64,000 bases of DNA from Deinococcus grandis (GCF_001485435.1 NZ_BCMS01000001.1:184001-248000); one strand, 5' to 3'. Counted from the first letter of the stretch, positions 45,101 through 54,333 are shown. The notes: generated from the letters alone by a model not told the origin. A program made the numbers and translations.

Positions 45101-45455
45101 CCTCGACGCTCTCGGCTCGGTGGCGCATGACGGTGGCCCAGTCGGACGGCGTGACAGGCCGTGCGGGGACCGGCATCTGGGCGTGCCGCTGGAAAGACTG
45201 GACTTCACCCAGGGCGGTGACCTGCTGCTGCACACTGGCGCGGGCACCCGACAGGCGGGCCTCCTCCTGCCGCTGGAGTGTGGCGGCGCGCAGGACGGGC
45301 CGGGCGGCCTGACCCTGCGCGCGGACGGGCGTGCTCAGGAACCGCTGCAAGGGCGCGGCGAGCGGCAACGGGTGGAACTGTTCGGGTTCCCCGGCGTGCC
45401 GGGTGCTGGATCTCGGAATGTTCCTGGTGCGCGTGGCGCCCTGACGCTCAAACAT
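42162..45455 (-). CDS. Large DUF4157 (eCIS-core type) protein
   Basis: 1097 residues. Residues about 30-245 hold repeated LQRQ/LQRH words in helical segments. Residues about 250-330 form a DUF4157 domain (NPLPEAIQRHLEQGLNHDLSRVRIH..., GTDIFFQAGRFDP, ELLAHEVTHTVQQ, an HExxH zinc-protease-like motif). About 390-650 is a long Lys/Arg/Ala-rich helical part resembling a basic coiled rod, then Gly/Ala-rich hydrophobic stretches (ALLTGLTGGLAAPLLIMAAGSVAGGALG) and a C-terminal region with no known motif. DUF4157 marks cargo of extracellular contractile injection systems and similar toxins. Start 45455 has GGAGG 8 nt upstream. Confidence 0.82.
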   Translation of the reverse strand: MFERQGATRTRNIPRSSTRHAGEPEQFHPLPLAAPLQRFLSTPVRAQGQAARPVLRAATLQRQEEARLSGARASVQQQVTALGEVQSFQRHAQMPVPARPVTPSDWATVMRHRAESVEGQRLDTRTFGEFQTLQRQVAQSLSQGFRMDRGEPATRYATYGAHLATLQRHALSAPVSRVVLGLVPPAERVPLQRATDEALHRQMAQEQAVLNFDTLASLQRQLAELDAEATQPVLHRIQARRGAGNPLPEAIQRHLEQGLNHDLSRVRIHDDSEADTLAKGVNALAFTTGTDIFFQAGRFDPNTRGGLELLAHEVTHTVQQSQGRVGRGIDPDAGLEAEARSMGAKLAQSGPQFGTKHTPRPRAALLAPTTPAAPTVQRWGLGDLKKLTGSAAASLKSAVRNVQKATQKRVQKTVARVKKTAAPAIRAARQSASQTLRTAQKLRAQVSASITKAGQTAREYGRQTLQNVKTKARAAAQQVRRQATQLRTRAHQLAFRAATAVANTKQRLHHRARAVTGALRQAASVTALHVRDTARAAGQTLKKVATGIVDGIKTQAQRTRLRAQAFRQRVETRLSTAATVAKTRIADVKTAARARAQSIRRRIGATATRALRTTKGGLGRFLKSRPATALLLGGGAALTAFQAIKQGGARGLWNAAKGKASEAWKWASSTEGKATLARLAVTVGVTAGAALLTGLTGGLAAPLLIMAAGSVAGGALGRLTQNAVMRTDDKYKDKLPLMRGVLDPKTMALDGALGLVMGPGGALAGGIVKGAAGNLGRYALRPAGQGLAQGARRLIGRRITANASSRAALGNTSRMGQRDLMNRLDLVWKDMKQYNAKLARETWTDMQQSLYGSAGVAGRATRDIRSLLGGRKALRTRQFTVARDRVAAMDHREVLTLASQLKLPTRFKQDKLRELVAQGLVKTNHRLVARPIASEARKAALRASGKDLARAAFGAPRQRGESMARRVLRGTGNLLTAGPRATYRTILEKDAGWSKAISQGVGTGHLLSSVSNEAAKGAALAVKTEALKPDGEQQPVNGQKVMTDAVLNSLGFNPDYLSEKALGAGATDGAKAVNAGAGASGMNDPVQLEDAPQVATP

Positions 45456-45520
45456 GACCTGTCCTCCGCAATGAGGTTGACAATAGGTCATTTCGGCGGG
45501 ACGGTCACGCGACATTGACC

Positions 45521-45563
45521 GGCAGACCCGTTCCGGCCGCGAGGTGGCCGGGACGGGTCTGCC
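45521..45563. other. Strong 18-bp hairpin between two genes of the locus
   Basis: 45521-45538 pairs with 45546-45563 (one T-G pair), 7-nt loop. No T-run follows, so it is more likely an RNA-stability or partial-termination element dividing the upstream three genes from the DUF4157 gene. Confidence 0.7.
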
Positions 45564-45575
45564 TGATGCCGGGAT

Positions 45576-47695
45576 TCAGCTCTGGCCGGTGTCGAGCCAG
45601 GGGCCGACCTGTTCGTCGAGGTCCGTCCAGTTCAGGGCGCGGCCCACGCGCCACTCGCCGGGGGTGCTGCTGCGCGCGGACCAGACGTGCGAGGCGTCGC
45701 CCATGTCGAGCCGGTGCAGGCCCAGCGCGCTGGCCTGTTGCAGCAGGGCGCCCATGCCCTGCGCGGCGAGCGTGTGGACGCCGTGCTGGATCTGGCCCTG
45801 CACGAACAGCCACGTCTCGACCGGTTCGGCCGGGGTGGTCCCGGTGAACGCGAAGGGACTGCCGGTGGCGGGTGCGGGGTCGGGGGTGGGGGGGCGGGCG
45901 TGGTGACGGGGGCGGCGCCGCCGGAGAGCAGCGTGTCGAACAGGGACGCGGCGCTGGCGGCGGGGGTGGGGGCCGGTGCGGGCGCCGGGGTGGGAGTTGC
46001 GGGGGTGGGCGCTGCGGGGGTGGGTGCGGCGCCGCCCGTGAAGCCGAACGGGTCGGTGCGCGCGGCGATGGCCGGGCCGGGGTCGGTGTCCAGGATGCTG
46101 CTCTCCTGGAAGTCGAACACGTCCAGCAGGCCGCTCAGGGCGTCCTGGCCGAAGGTGGCGGTGACTTCCTGCGCGGCGCGGTACTCGGCGTGCGCCTCGG
46201 CGAGTAGCGCCTCGGCGTCGTGCAGGGTCTGCTCGTAGCGTTCGCGGGCCTGGGCGCTCATGCGGCCCAGGCGGCGCTGGGCGCGCAGCGTGTCGGCCAG
46301 TCGGCCCAGGCTCTGGGTGGTTTCCCCGGCCAGTCCGCGGACCATGTCGTACTCGCGCACGACCCGGTCGGCGCGGGCGTCGAAGTCCTCGCGTTCCTGC
46401 GCGGCGGCGCCCATGCGGCGTTCCAGGCGCGTCCAGAGGTCCGTGATGTCCACCCCGGCGCCCTGCGTGAGGGCCGCGCGGGCCTGCGCGAGCAGCGGCG
46501 CGAGTTCCTCGCTGGCGCCGGGCACGTTGCGCGCCGAGCGTTCGATGTCCAGCAGTTCACGCTGCGTTTTCAGCTGCTGCGCGGCGTTCACGCCGGCGGC
46601 CAGCGCGGCCTGCATGCCGGCCAGTTCCTGCAGTTCGTCCGTGGCGAGGCTGCCGCTGTCGAGCAGGTGCCGCGCGGAGTCCAGCGCGATGCGCATGTCG
46701 GCCGTGGCGGTCGCCTGGGCCAGCGCGTCCTCCAGGCGGGCCAGCTGGGCGCGCTGTTCGCTCAGGGTGCGTTCCCGCTCGACTTTCAGCTGGGTGCGCC
46801 AGTCCTCGACGAGTTCCGCCGTCAGCTGCCCCTGGCCGTGCAGGGCGCGCTGGCGGTCGTGCTGTTCGCGCAGGTCCGCGCGGCTGTGCAGCAGGGCGGT
46901 GTACTCGCGTTCGGTCAGGTTCAGCTGCTGCGCGGCGTGTTCCTGTTCCAGCGCCAGCACGCGCGCCTGCGCGTCCGGGTCGAGAATCGTGGCGCTCGTG
47001 GGGATGACCGCCTGATCGGACGGGACGGTCTGCACGACCGACGATTCCAGCAGCTTGCGGAGGTTGAAGGTGATCGTGCGGGCGCGTTCCACCTCGCCGG
47101 GCAGCAGCGTGCCCTGTTTCTGCGCCTCGTCGATCTGCCCGATCAGGGTGTCCAGGCGGCGGACGTCCTTGCCGCCCATGCCCTGCACCCGCTCGAACGC
47201 CGCGCGGAGTTCCGCGAGGTCCTGGCCCTGCTCGATCAGGCCCTCCTGCAGGCGGCGGTCCATGGTGTCGATCAGGTTCTGCGCCTCGCGCACCAAGTCG
47301 CCCACGTCCCGGCCGTCCTTCTCCTCCTGCCGGGCGACGGTCAGCACGCCGCGCAGGCGCTGCGTTTCGGGCCAGTCGAAGTACAGCGAGAAGCGCCGCG
47401 CGGCCTCCTCCAGCGCCGGAATCTGACTGCCCTGCGCGGGCAGCAGACGTTCCTGCGTGGCCTTGATCAGCTCGCCCAGCACCTCGGAGACGCGTTTCTT
47501 CGCCAGTGGGGCGGGCACGCTGAGCTGCAGGCGCTTGAAGACCTCTTTTTTCAGGATGTCTTCAAGGGTCGCGACGTCGAGCAGTTCCAGGGTGGACCCG
47601 CGCGTCTGCGCGGCCTCCTGAAGGATGCGTTCCAGCGCGCGGGGCGACACGAGGTCGCCGAGCATCTGGACGGGTAAACGGTGCAGGCTGGCCAT
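45576..47695 (-). CDS. Long coiled-coil protein, interrupted at a homopolymer (frameshift)
   Basis: Mostly helical: residues 1-480 are rich in heptad-type Leu/Ala/Glu/Arg patterns (LEQEHAAQQLNLTEREYTALLHSRADLREQHDRQRALHG...). A Pro/Ala/Thr linker follows (about 555-600), then a globular end. In the 0 frame the linker runs into an unnatural Arg/Pro/Ser tail that stops at 45632. The -1 frame continues sensibly (GSPFAFTG...VQGQIQHGVHTLAAQGMGALLQQASALGLHRLDMGDASHVWSAR...) to 45576. The switch is at seven G (plus strand, 45888-45894), where one base more, or a -1 slip on C CCC CCA, gives about 706 residues. Confidence 0.65.
45888..45894 (-). other. Seven-base homopolymer at the frameshift point
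   Basis: Coding strand reads GCC CCC CCA; the heptamer C CCC CCA fits the X XXY YYZ slippery pattern in the correct frame. Length variation here would switch the protein's C-terminus. Confidence 0.6.
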
Positions 47696-49356
47696 CAGAC
47701 GTCCTCATCCCAGTCGATCACGGTGTGTTGAGCGGTGGTGTGTGTGCTGCCCTGGTCGCCCAGCAGCCCGAACTGCAGGCACAGGCCCCGGAACCCGAAG
47801 GCGAGCAGGCCCAGCGCGCCCAGCGCGAGCAGCGCCCACACGGGCAGCGCGTACGCGCCCTGCGAGAGCGTCACGTTCGTCAGGCCCGCCAGGGCGCCGC
47901 CGCCCAGCGCGTCCCCGAGCGCGCCCAGGAACCCGAACACGCCCTCCAGGAACAGCGGGAGCAGCAGCAGCACCAGTCCGGCCGTGATGGCCCGCCAGTA
48001 CACGTTGCGGCCCCCGAACGCCAGGTTCAGCAGGTACAGCGGCGCGGCCACGCCCACGCCCAGCAGCAGGAAGATCAGGGCGCGCACCCAGCCGCTGAAC
48101 CACCCGGCGGTACCCAGGGACGCGCGGTCCAGCGCGCTGACCGCTTCGCCCCGCGCGGCCCGCTCGGCGTTCGCGAGGCCCGCGATCAGGGCCTGCACGT
48201 CGCTGGGGCGCGGCGCGGCGCGGTTCTGCGCGCCCTCCAGCGCCCGCTGCAGCGTCAGGTACTCGGCGGTGTCGCGCAGGGGGGTGCCCGCGCGGGCCAG
48301 TTGCGTGCTGGCGTCCTGCAGCGCGGCGCGGGCGGTGACACCGTCGGCGTGCCCGCTGGCGGCCAGGGCGCGGCCCAGCGCGGCGTACACCGCCTCGGCG
48401 CCGGGGGCCCGCGTGGCGCCCGGCGCGCCCGGCGTCGCGGGCGCGGTGCCCGGGATGGTGGCGGGCGCGCTGCCCGGCGTTCCACTGCCCTGCGCCCCAC
48501 TGCCCTGCGCCCCACTGCCCGGGGTGGCGGGCGTGGTGACCGGCGTGCCGCCCGCGGGGGTGCCGGTCGCGGGCCGGGCGGGCGTCAGTGCGGGCGGCTG
48601 GGCCAGCGTCTGCGCGAACACCTGCGTGCCCCGCCGCAGCGTCCCCAGCGACGAGGTCAGGCCCGCCGTGTCCCCGGACGTCAGCTGCCGCAGCGCGTCC
48701 CCGAACTGCGAGAGTTTCAGGTCGCCCGCACTGGCGGAATCCTGCACCACCGTGAACCACCCGGTCGCGCGCGCCAGGTTCACGTACGACCCGGTCGTCT
48801 GCCGCGCCTGCGTCGCCTGGAGGGCCGCGCTGACCTTCTGCACCGCCGCGCGCTGCAACCGCCACGCGACGCGTTCCAGCCGCCCGGCCTTCGCGTCGGC
48901 GTTCAGGGCGCTGGCCGCGTCGCCGGTCAGGCCGAACTCCCGCGTCAGCAGCATCAGCTGCGAACTGGCGTTCGCGGGCTGCGCGCCCAGCGCCGCGAGG
49001 CTCTGGTCGTACAGCGCCTTGCGCATCAGGCCGCGCGCCAGCTGCACCTGCGCCTCCAGTTCCGCCGGGGTGCGCGCCAGCGCCGCGCGGCTGCGGCCCA
49101 GCGCGTCACGCAGCCCACTCACGATCTGCTGGTTGCGCAGCGTGGGCGCCAGTTCATCCAGCGCCTGCCCGGCCGCGTCCAGGCGGTTCAGGGCCTGCTC
49201 GGCCGACTGCGCGCGCATCTGCACCGCGCCTTCCAGACTGCCGGCCAGCGCGCTGTACGCCGTGAGGTTCTGCGCGCCCGCCGCGCCCATCAGGGCCGCC
49301 GTCACCCACGCCAGTCCGGACCGGCGCAGCCGCGCGCCCGTCACGCCGCGCGTCAC
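47695..49356 (-). CDS. Exported protein with Pro/Gly-rich linker and C-terminal membrane helices
   Basis: 553 residues. N-terminal signal peptide (TGARLRRSGLAWVTAALMGAAGAQ), a helical domain (about 30-235), a low-complexity linker of Gly/Ala/Pro/Thr/Ser (about 245-325, with 15-nt DNA repeats), another helical domain (about 325-415), then hydrophobic helices WVRALIFLLLGVGVAAPLYLLNLAF, AITAGLVLLLLPLFLEGVFGFLGAL and ALPVWALLALGALGLLAFGF, and a short acidic tail. No known family. GTG start overlaps the roadblock gene's stop (GTGA), and its stop shares a base with the next start. Confidence 0.68.
   Translation of the reverse strand: MTRGVTGARLRRSGLAWVTAALMGAAGAQNLTAYSALAGSLEGAVQMRAQSAEQALNRLDAAGQALDELAPTLRNQQIVSGLRDALGRSRAALARTPAELEAQVQLARGLMRKALYDQSLAALGAQPANASSQLMLLTREFGLTGDAASALNADAKAGRLERVAWRLQRAAVQKVSAALQATQARQTTGSYVNLARATGWFTVVQDSASAGDLKLSQFGDALRQLTSGDTAGLTSSLGTLRRGTQVFAQTLAQPPALTPARPATGTPAGGTPVTTPATPGSGAQGSGAQGSGTPGSAPATIPGTAPATPGAPGATRAPGAEAVYAALGRALAASGHADGVTARAALQDASTQLARAGTPLRDTAEYLTLQRALEGAQNRAAPRPSDVQALIAGLANAERAARGEAVSALDRASLGTAGWFSGWVRALIFLLLGVGVAAPLYLLNLAFGGRNVYWRAITAGLVLLLLPLFLEGVFGFLGALGDALGGGALAGLTNVTLSQGAYALPVWALLALGALGLLAFGFRGLCLQFGLLGDQGSTHTTAQHTVIDWDEDV
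48483..48520. repeat. 15-nt tandem repeat in the linker of the exported protein
   Basis: CACTGCCCTGCGCCC twice (48483-48497, 48498-48512) plus a partial third copy; encodes repeated GSGAQ. In-frame unit, so copy number changes linker length only. Confidence 0.75.
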
Positions 49357-50072
49357 GCGGCCACCTTGATCTGCTGCAGTTCCACCAGGAGTCTCCCCAC
49401 GTTCGCCTGCGAACTGGCGATCACCGCCACGCAGTGCTCGCCCAGCGGGCACACGCACACCGTCTGCCCGCCCAGGTCCGCCGAGAGCAGCCGCAGCGCG
49501 CGCTTCTGGAACAGCATCGCGCTGGCCGCCACGACGCCCGCCAGGCTGTTCGCGTCCCGCACGGCCCGCACGCGCAGCACCTCGCCGCTCGCGCGGCAGA
49601 CCATCACGCCCTGCACGCCACTCAGGCGCCCCAGCGTCTGGATCAGCGTGTCCTGGTCCATGGTGGTGTTCAGGTCGTACGAGCGGCCCGGGAGGCCAGC
49701 GGCGTACTCGGGATCGTCGAATTCGAAGTCGTCGGCACCCAGGCCCAGGTCGTTCCACATCTCGGTGTCCGGGGCGTCATCCCAGGTGGCGCTGGGGCCA
49801 CTCTCGATGAACAGCGTGGGCGCCTTGGGGTACCGGTCGGCCATCTGTGCGGACAGCGCGAGCAGTTCCCGGCGGGCGCGGGCGGCGGGCATCACGGTGC
49901 TCAGGCGGGACAGCAGCGGCCCGGAGAGCATGCGCTGCATCTCCTGGGCACTCACGTTCTCCGGCAGCAGGTTCTGCTCGCGCAGCACCGACCGCACCAT
50001 CGTTTCGGCCGCCCGCTCGGAGACCACGCCAGCCAGGGCGCGGACGGTCATGGTGTACACAGCGTTCGTCAT
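49353..50072 (-). CDS. Roadblock/LC7-domain-like protein
   Basis: 239 residues. The N-terminal half is helical with VSERAAETMVRSVLREQNLLPENVSAQEMQRML, followed by an acidic linker (DDFEFDDPEYAAG). The C-terminal ~100 residues (LIQTLGRLSGVQGVMVCRASGEVLRVRAV..., ASAMLFQKRALRLLSADLGGQTVCVCPLGEHCVAVIASSQANVGRLLVELQQIK) fit the roadblock/longin-type fold that usually partners small GTPases. No GTPase of that kind is in the window. First gene of the locus; TATACT (50088-50093) and GAGG 8 nt before the ATG form its promoter and ribosome site. Confidence 0.72.
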   Translation of the reverse strand: MTNAVYTMTVRALAGVVSERAAETMVRSVLREQNLLPENVSAQEMQRMLSGPLLSRLSTVMPAARARRELLALSAQMADRYPKAPTLFIESGPSATWDDAPDTEMWNDLGLGADDFEFDDPEYAAGLPGRSYDLNTTMDQDTLIQTLGRLSGVQGVMVCRASGEVLRVRAVRDANSLAGVVAASAMLFQKRALRLLSADLGGQTVCVCPLGEHCVAVIASSQANVGRLLVELQQIKVAA

Positions 50073-50195
50073 GAGGGACCTCGAGTCAGTATAGGTACAC
50101 CGGACTTACATGATTATCTCATCCGAGCGCACGTGAACGCCGCGCGGGGGCCCCTGCTATACTTCCGGCGGCCAGCCGCGCGCCGGTCCACGCGC

Positions 50196-50272
<77 letters not shown>

Positions 50273-50276
50273 CGAA

Positions 50277-50297
50277 CCCCGCTGCGGCGGGGCTTTT
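50277..50297 (+). terminator. Terminator of tRNA-Arg
   Basis: CCCCGC-TGCG-GCGGGG followed by CTTTT. Confidence 0.85.
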
Positions 50298-50300
50298 CGT

Positions 50301-51218
50301 TTACCACCAGCCGCGGCGTTTGAAGTACACGCTCAGGGCCGCGCCGATCAGCAGGAAGGTCCCCCAGGCCAGCGCGTAGCCGTGCGGGCTGCGCAGTTCG
50401 GGCATGTGGTCGAAGTTCATGCCCCACACGCCCGCCAGGAACGTCAGCGGCAGGAAGATCACGCTGACGGCCGTCAGGGTCCGCATGACCTCGTTCATGC
50501 GCTGACTCTGGAGGTTCAGGTGCAGGTCGAGCAGGTTCGTCAGGAGGTCGCGCAGCGTGTCGAAACGTCCGGCGGCGCGCGTGAAGGAGTCCTGCACGTC
50601 CCGGTAGCGCACCAGATCGGCGGGGGTGCAGTTGGCGTGGCGGCCCAGCAGCGCGGTCGCCTCGCGCGCGTCGGTCGCCAGCCGCCGCGCCTGCGACACG
50701 AGGTGCTTGAGTTCGAACACGGCCGCGACCGGGTTCTCGCGGACACGCTGGAACACGCGTTCCTCCAGGTCGTCCACGCGGGCCTCCAGCGCGTCGGCCG
50801 CCGTGAAGAAGGTGTCGGCGGTGTGGTCCAGCAGCTCGTACGTGACCTCCTGCGCGGTGTTCACGCTGTCGCGCCCGGTCAGGGGCCACACGCTGTTCAG
50901 TGCGCGGGTGCCGCCGGGACTGTGGGTCAGCACGGCGTCGCCAAAGGTGAAGATGCTCAGCCGCTCCGTGAACTCGTCGGCCTGATCGGGGTTCACGTAC
51001 GACCGCACCGTGATGAAGGCGTGTTCGGGGTACGCCTCGGCGCGGCTCCAGTGGCCGCGTTCCAGGGCGTCCTCCAGCGCCAGGCGGTTCAGGGGGAACG
51101 CCGCCTGAAGGGCCGCGAGTTCGTCCGGGGTGGGGTCCTGGGTGTCCACCCAGACGTTCTCGTGCTCCCCGTTCCAGGGAAAGTCCTGCCCGTCGCTGAG
51201 TCGCCGCGCCCTGATCAT
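50301..51218 (-). CDS. corA: CorA-family magnesium/cobalt transporter
   Basis: 305 residues. Large cytoplasmic N-domain, long helix (about 195-255) and two C-terminal transmembrane helices (about 245-268 and 280-298) joined by the signature WGMNFDHMPEL (GMN motif). C-terminus is basic (YFKRRGWW). Mediates Mg2+ (also Co2+/Ni2+) influx. A weak -10 (CATCCT, 51225-51230) lies 6 nt before the ATG, divergent from crcB. Confidence 0.93.
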   Translation of the reverse strand: MIRARRLSDGQDFPWNGEHENVWVDTQDPTPDELAALQAAFPLNRLALEDALERGHWSRAEAYPEHAFITVRSYVNPDQADEFTERLSIFTFGDAVLTHSPGGTRALNSVWPLTGRDSVNTAQEVTYELLDHTADTFFTAADALEARVDDLEERVFQRVRENPVAAVFELKHLVSQARRLATDAREATALLGRHANCTPADLVRYRDVQDSFTRAAGRFDTLRDLLTNLLDLHLNLQSQRMNEVMRTLTAVSVIFLPLTFLAGVWGMNFDHMPELRSPHGYALAWGTFLLIGAALSVYFKRRGWW

Positions 51219-51250
51219 GCCCGCAGGATGGCAGACTCCCGCCCGGCCTC

Positions 51251-51256
51251 TATGCT
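51251..51256 (+). promoter_or_regulatory. Leaderless -10 element (TATGCT) for crcB-xseA
   Basis: Ends 6 nt before ATG 51263. Confidence 0.55.
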
Positions 51257-51262
51257 GTCTGC

Positions 51263-51637
51263 ATGAACGCGTGGCTGTGGGTGATGGCGGGCGGCGCCGT
51301 GGGGGCGGCAGCGCGGTACGGCGCGCAGCTGCTGCTGGCGCCGCTGGCGCTGCGCGCCGCGTTTCCCGTGCCGGTCCTGCTGATCAACGTCGCGGGCTCG
51401 TTCCTGCTGGGGCTGACGCTGGCGCTGGTGGGGCGGGGCGTGTGGCCGGACGCGGCGCGGCTGGCGTTCGGGACCGGGGTGCTGGGCGCCTTCACGACCT
51501 TCAGCACGTTCAGCGTGGAACTCGACGACCTGCTCGCGCACGGGCGGGGCGGGGCGGCGCTGCTGTACGCGGGCCTCAGCGTCACGCTGGGCGTCCTGGC
51601 GGCCGTGGCGGGCCGCACGCTGGGGAGCCGCCTGTGA
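51263..51637 (+). CDS. crcB: Fluoride ion transporter CrcB/FluC
   Basis: 124 residues, four helices. Signature GTLxxNxxGSFLLG-type LLINVAGSFLLGLTLAL and FGTGVLGAFTTFSTFSVEL. Dimeric F- channel that relieves fluoride toxicity. No crcB (fluoride) riboswitch precedes it: the start is leaderless. Its stop overlaps the xseA start (GTGA). Confidence 0.93.
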   Translation: MNAWLWVMAGGAVGAAARYGAQLLLAPLALRAAFPVPVLLINVAGSFLLGLTLALVGRGVWPDAARLAFGTGVLGAFTTFSTFSVELDDLLAHGRGGAALLYAGLSVTLGVLAAVAGRTLGSRL

Positions 51638-52872
51638 CCCGCCGCAGGAAGACCGGGGAGGGGGGGAGCAGCGGCGCGACCCGCCCGCCCGAGCAGTTCC
51701 TGGAACTGTCGGAACTCCTCGCGTACGTGGGGCAGGTCGTCGCGCGGGGCCTGCCGGGCGCAGTGTGGGTCCGCGCTGAGATCGCCAGCGTCACGGACCG
51801 CCGCCACCTCTACCTGGATCTCGTGCAGGCCGCAGAGGACGGCGAGGTCGCCAAGTGCCGCGCGACCGTGTGGGCCCGCGAACGCTTCAGCCTGGAGGGC
51901 AAGTTCCGCCGCGCGACGGGCGGCACCCTCACGGCGGGCCTGAAGGTGCTGCTGTTCGCCGAGGCGACCTTCCACGAGCAGTACGGGTTCTCGCTGAACG
52001 TGCTGGACGTCGCGCCGGAATTCACGCTGGGGGACGCCGCGCTGCGCCTCGCCGAGCACCGCGAGACCCTGGTCCGCGAGGGCGTATACGGCCTGAACCG
52101 CCTGCTGGTGGCCCCCGAGGACTTCGGGCGCTTCGCGGTGATCGCCCCGCGCGAGGCCGCCGGGCTGGGCGACTTCCGCCGCGAGATCGACCCGCTGGAG
52201 GCCGCCGGGGTGCTGCGCCCGGTGTACCTGGAGGCGACCTTTCAGGGCCGCGACGCCGCGCCCAGCCTCCTGCGCGCCGCCGAGGAGGCCCGCGCGCTGC
52301 ACGAGCAGGAACCGCTGGACGCGCTGGTCGTCCTGCGCGGCGGCGGGGCCGTCACAGACCTCGCGTGGCTGAACGACCTCGCGTTCGCGCGCGCGCTGGC
52401 GACCTTCCCCGCGCCGGTCATCACGGGGCTCGGGCACGCCCGCGACGACACCCTCCCGGACGAGGTTGCGCACACCCGCGTGGACACGCCCAGCAAGGCC
52501 GCCGCGCTGATCGTCCGTACCGTCGCGGGGGCCGCCGCGCAGGCGCAGGAGGACGCCCGCAGCATCCGCGCGCACGCCACGCAGCTCCTCGTGGACGCCC
52601 AGGCGGGCGCGGACTGGACGCTGGACCGCGCCCGCAGCGCCGCCGGACGGCACGTGGACCGCGCCGCGCAGGACGTGGACGCCCTGATGCGGCAGGCGCT
52701 GGGCCTCACCCCGCAGCGCACCCTGGCGCGCGGCTACGCCCTCGTGCGGGATGCAGCCGGGCAACCTGTCACCCGCGCCGCGCAGGTCCAGGCCGGGCAG
52801 CCCCTCACGCTCGAATGGACGGACGGCACCGTCCCGGTCACGGCAGACGACCGCCCGGTACAGGGGGAATGA
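51634..52872 (+). CDS. xseA: Exodeoxyribonuclease VII large subunit
   Basis: 412 residues: N-terminal OB fold (AVWVRAEIASVTDRRHLYLDLV... AKCRATVW), then the catalytic core with NRLLVAPEDFGRFAVIAPREAAGLGDF, VVLRGGGAVTDLAWLNDLAFARALATFPAPVITGLGHARDDTLPDEVAHTRVDTPSKAA and the C-terminal LTPQRTLARGYALV. Degrades single-stranded DNA with XseB; no xseB is visible here. GTG 51634 overlaps the crcB stop. Confidence 0.93.
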   Translation: MTRRRKTGEGGSSGATRPPEQFLELSELLAYVGQVVARGLPGAVWVRAEIASVTDRRHLYLDLVQAAEDGEVAKCRATVWARERFSLEGKFRRATGGTLTAGLKVLLFAEATFHEQYGFSLNVLDVAPEFTLGDAALRLAEHRETLVREGVYGLNRLLVAPEDFGRFAVIAPREAAGLGDFRREIDPLEAAGVLRPVYLEATFQGRDAAPSLLRAAEEARALHEQEPLDALVVLRGGGAVTDLAWLNDLAFARALATFPAPVITGLGHARDDTLPDEVAHTRVDTPSKAAALIVRTVAGAAAQAQEDARSIRAHATQLLVDAQAGADWTLDRARSAAGRHVDRAAQDVDALMRQALGLTPQRTLARGYALVRDAAGQPVTRAAQVQAGQPLTLEWTDGTVPVTADDRPVQGE

Positions 52873-52957
52873 CCACCGTGGCCCGACAGGACAACGAATG
52901 GCACGCACCCCTCGCGCCTGACGGACACTCGCCTCAGGCCGGTGCCAGGGTCGGGGC

Positions 52958-53437
52958 ATGAGGCTAGCGGGCTGGTACGGGAACCGCTCGCTGCACTGGG
53001 GCGTGACGGTGCCGTTGTCATGGGTGCTGGTACACCACGTGAACATGCGAACGACTGTGGACGTGGAGGCGTCGTGGGATCAGGGGTACGCGACGCTGTA
53101 CCGGTACGGATTCCCGCTGGGATTCACGCACTGGGGAACGGCGTCCAGCGCGGAGTACGCGGTGTTCCTGGGGCCGCTGCTGCTTGACTGGCTGGTGTAC
53201 CTCCTGATCGTCGGTCTGGTGGTGGTTGGCGTGGCGCGGCTGTGGCGGAGGCCCGTGCGGGTGCCGGCGCTGCTGCGGGTGGTCCTGTGGGGAACGTTCG
53301 CCTGGACGTCCTTTCTGGTGGGCCTGGACATCGGACTGGGAGGTGTGCGCTGGGAAACGCATATGCCTGTCCTGGATGTGCGGGACCCGGTCTTCTCGCT
53401 GGGCTACCTGGGACATGAAGACGGGTACGGCCCTTGA
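52958..53437 (+). CDS. Membrane protein of unknown function (159 aa)
   Basis: Three hydrophobic segments (about 14-26, 68-95 FLGPLLLDWLVYLLIVGLVVVGVARLW, 104-128 LLRVVLWGTFAWTSFLVGLDIGL), with a polar extracellular-looking loop between the first two. No family recognised. It lies 85 nt after xseA and runs towards the sulfurtransferase gene with 6 nt between stops. Confidence 0.6.
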   Translation: MRLAGWYGNRSLHWGVTVPLSWVLVHHVNMRTTVDVEASWDQGYATLYRYGFPLGFTHWGTASSAEYAVFLGPLLLDWLVYLLIVGLVVVGVARLWRRPVRVPALLRVVLWGTFAWTSFLVGLDIGLGGVRWETHMPVLDVRDPVFSLGYLGHEDGYGP

Positions 53438-53443
53438 CGCTCC

Positions 53444-54313
<870 letters not shown>

Positions 54314-54319
54314 GCCCGC

Positions 54320-54325
54320 AGGCTA
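54320..54325 (-). promoter_or_regulatory. Leaderless -10 element (TAGCCT)
   Basis: Ends 6 nt before ATG 54313; lies between the gene and repeat copy D. Confidence 0.5.
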
Positions 54326-54333
54326 CACCCGCC

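Noticed and set aside
51200..51262. Fluoride riboswitch in front of crcB
   Set aside because: The crcB start is leaderless with TATGCT 6 nt away, leaving no room for an aptamer.
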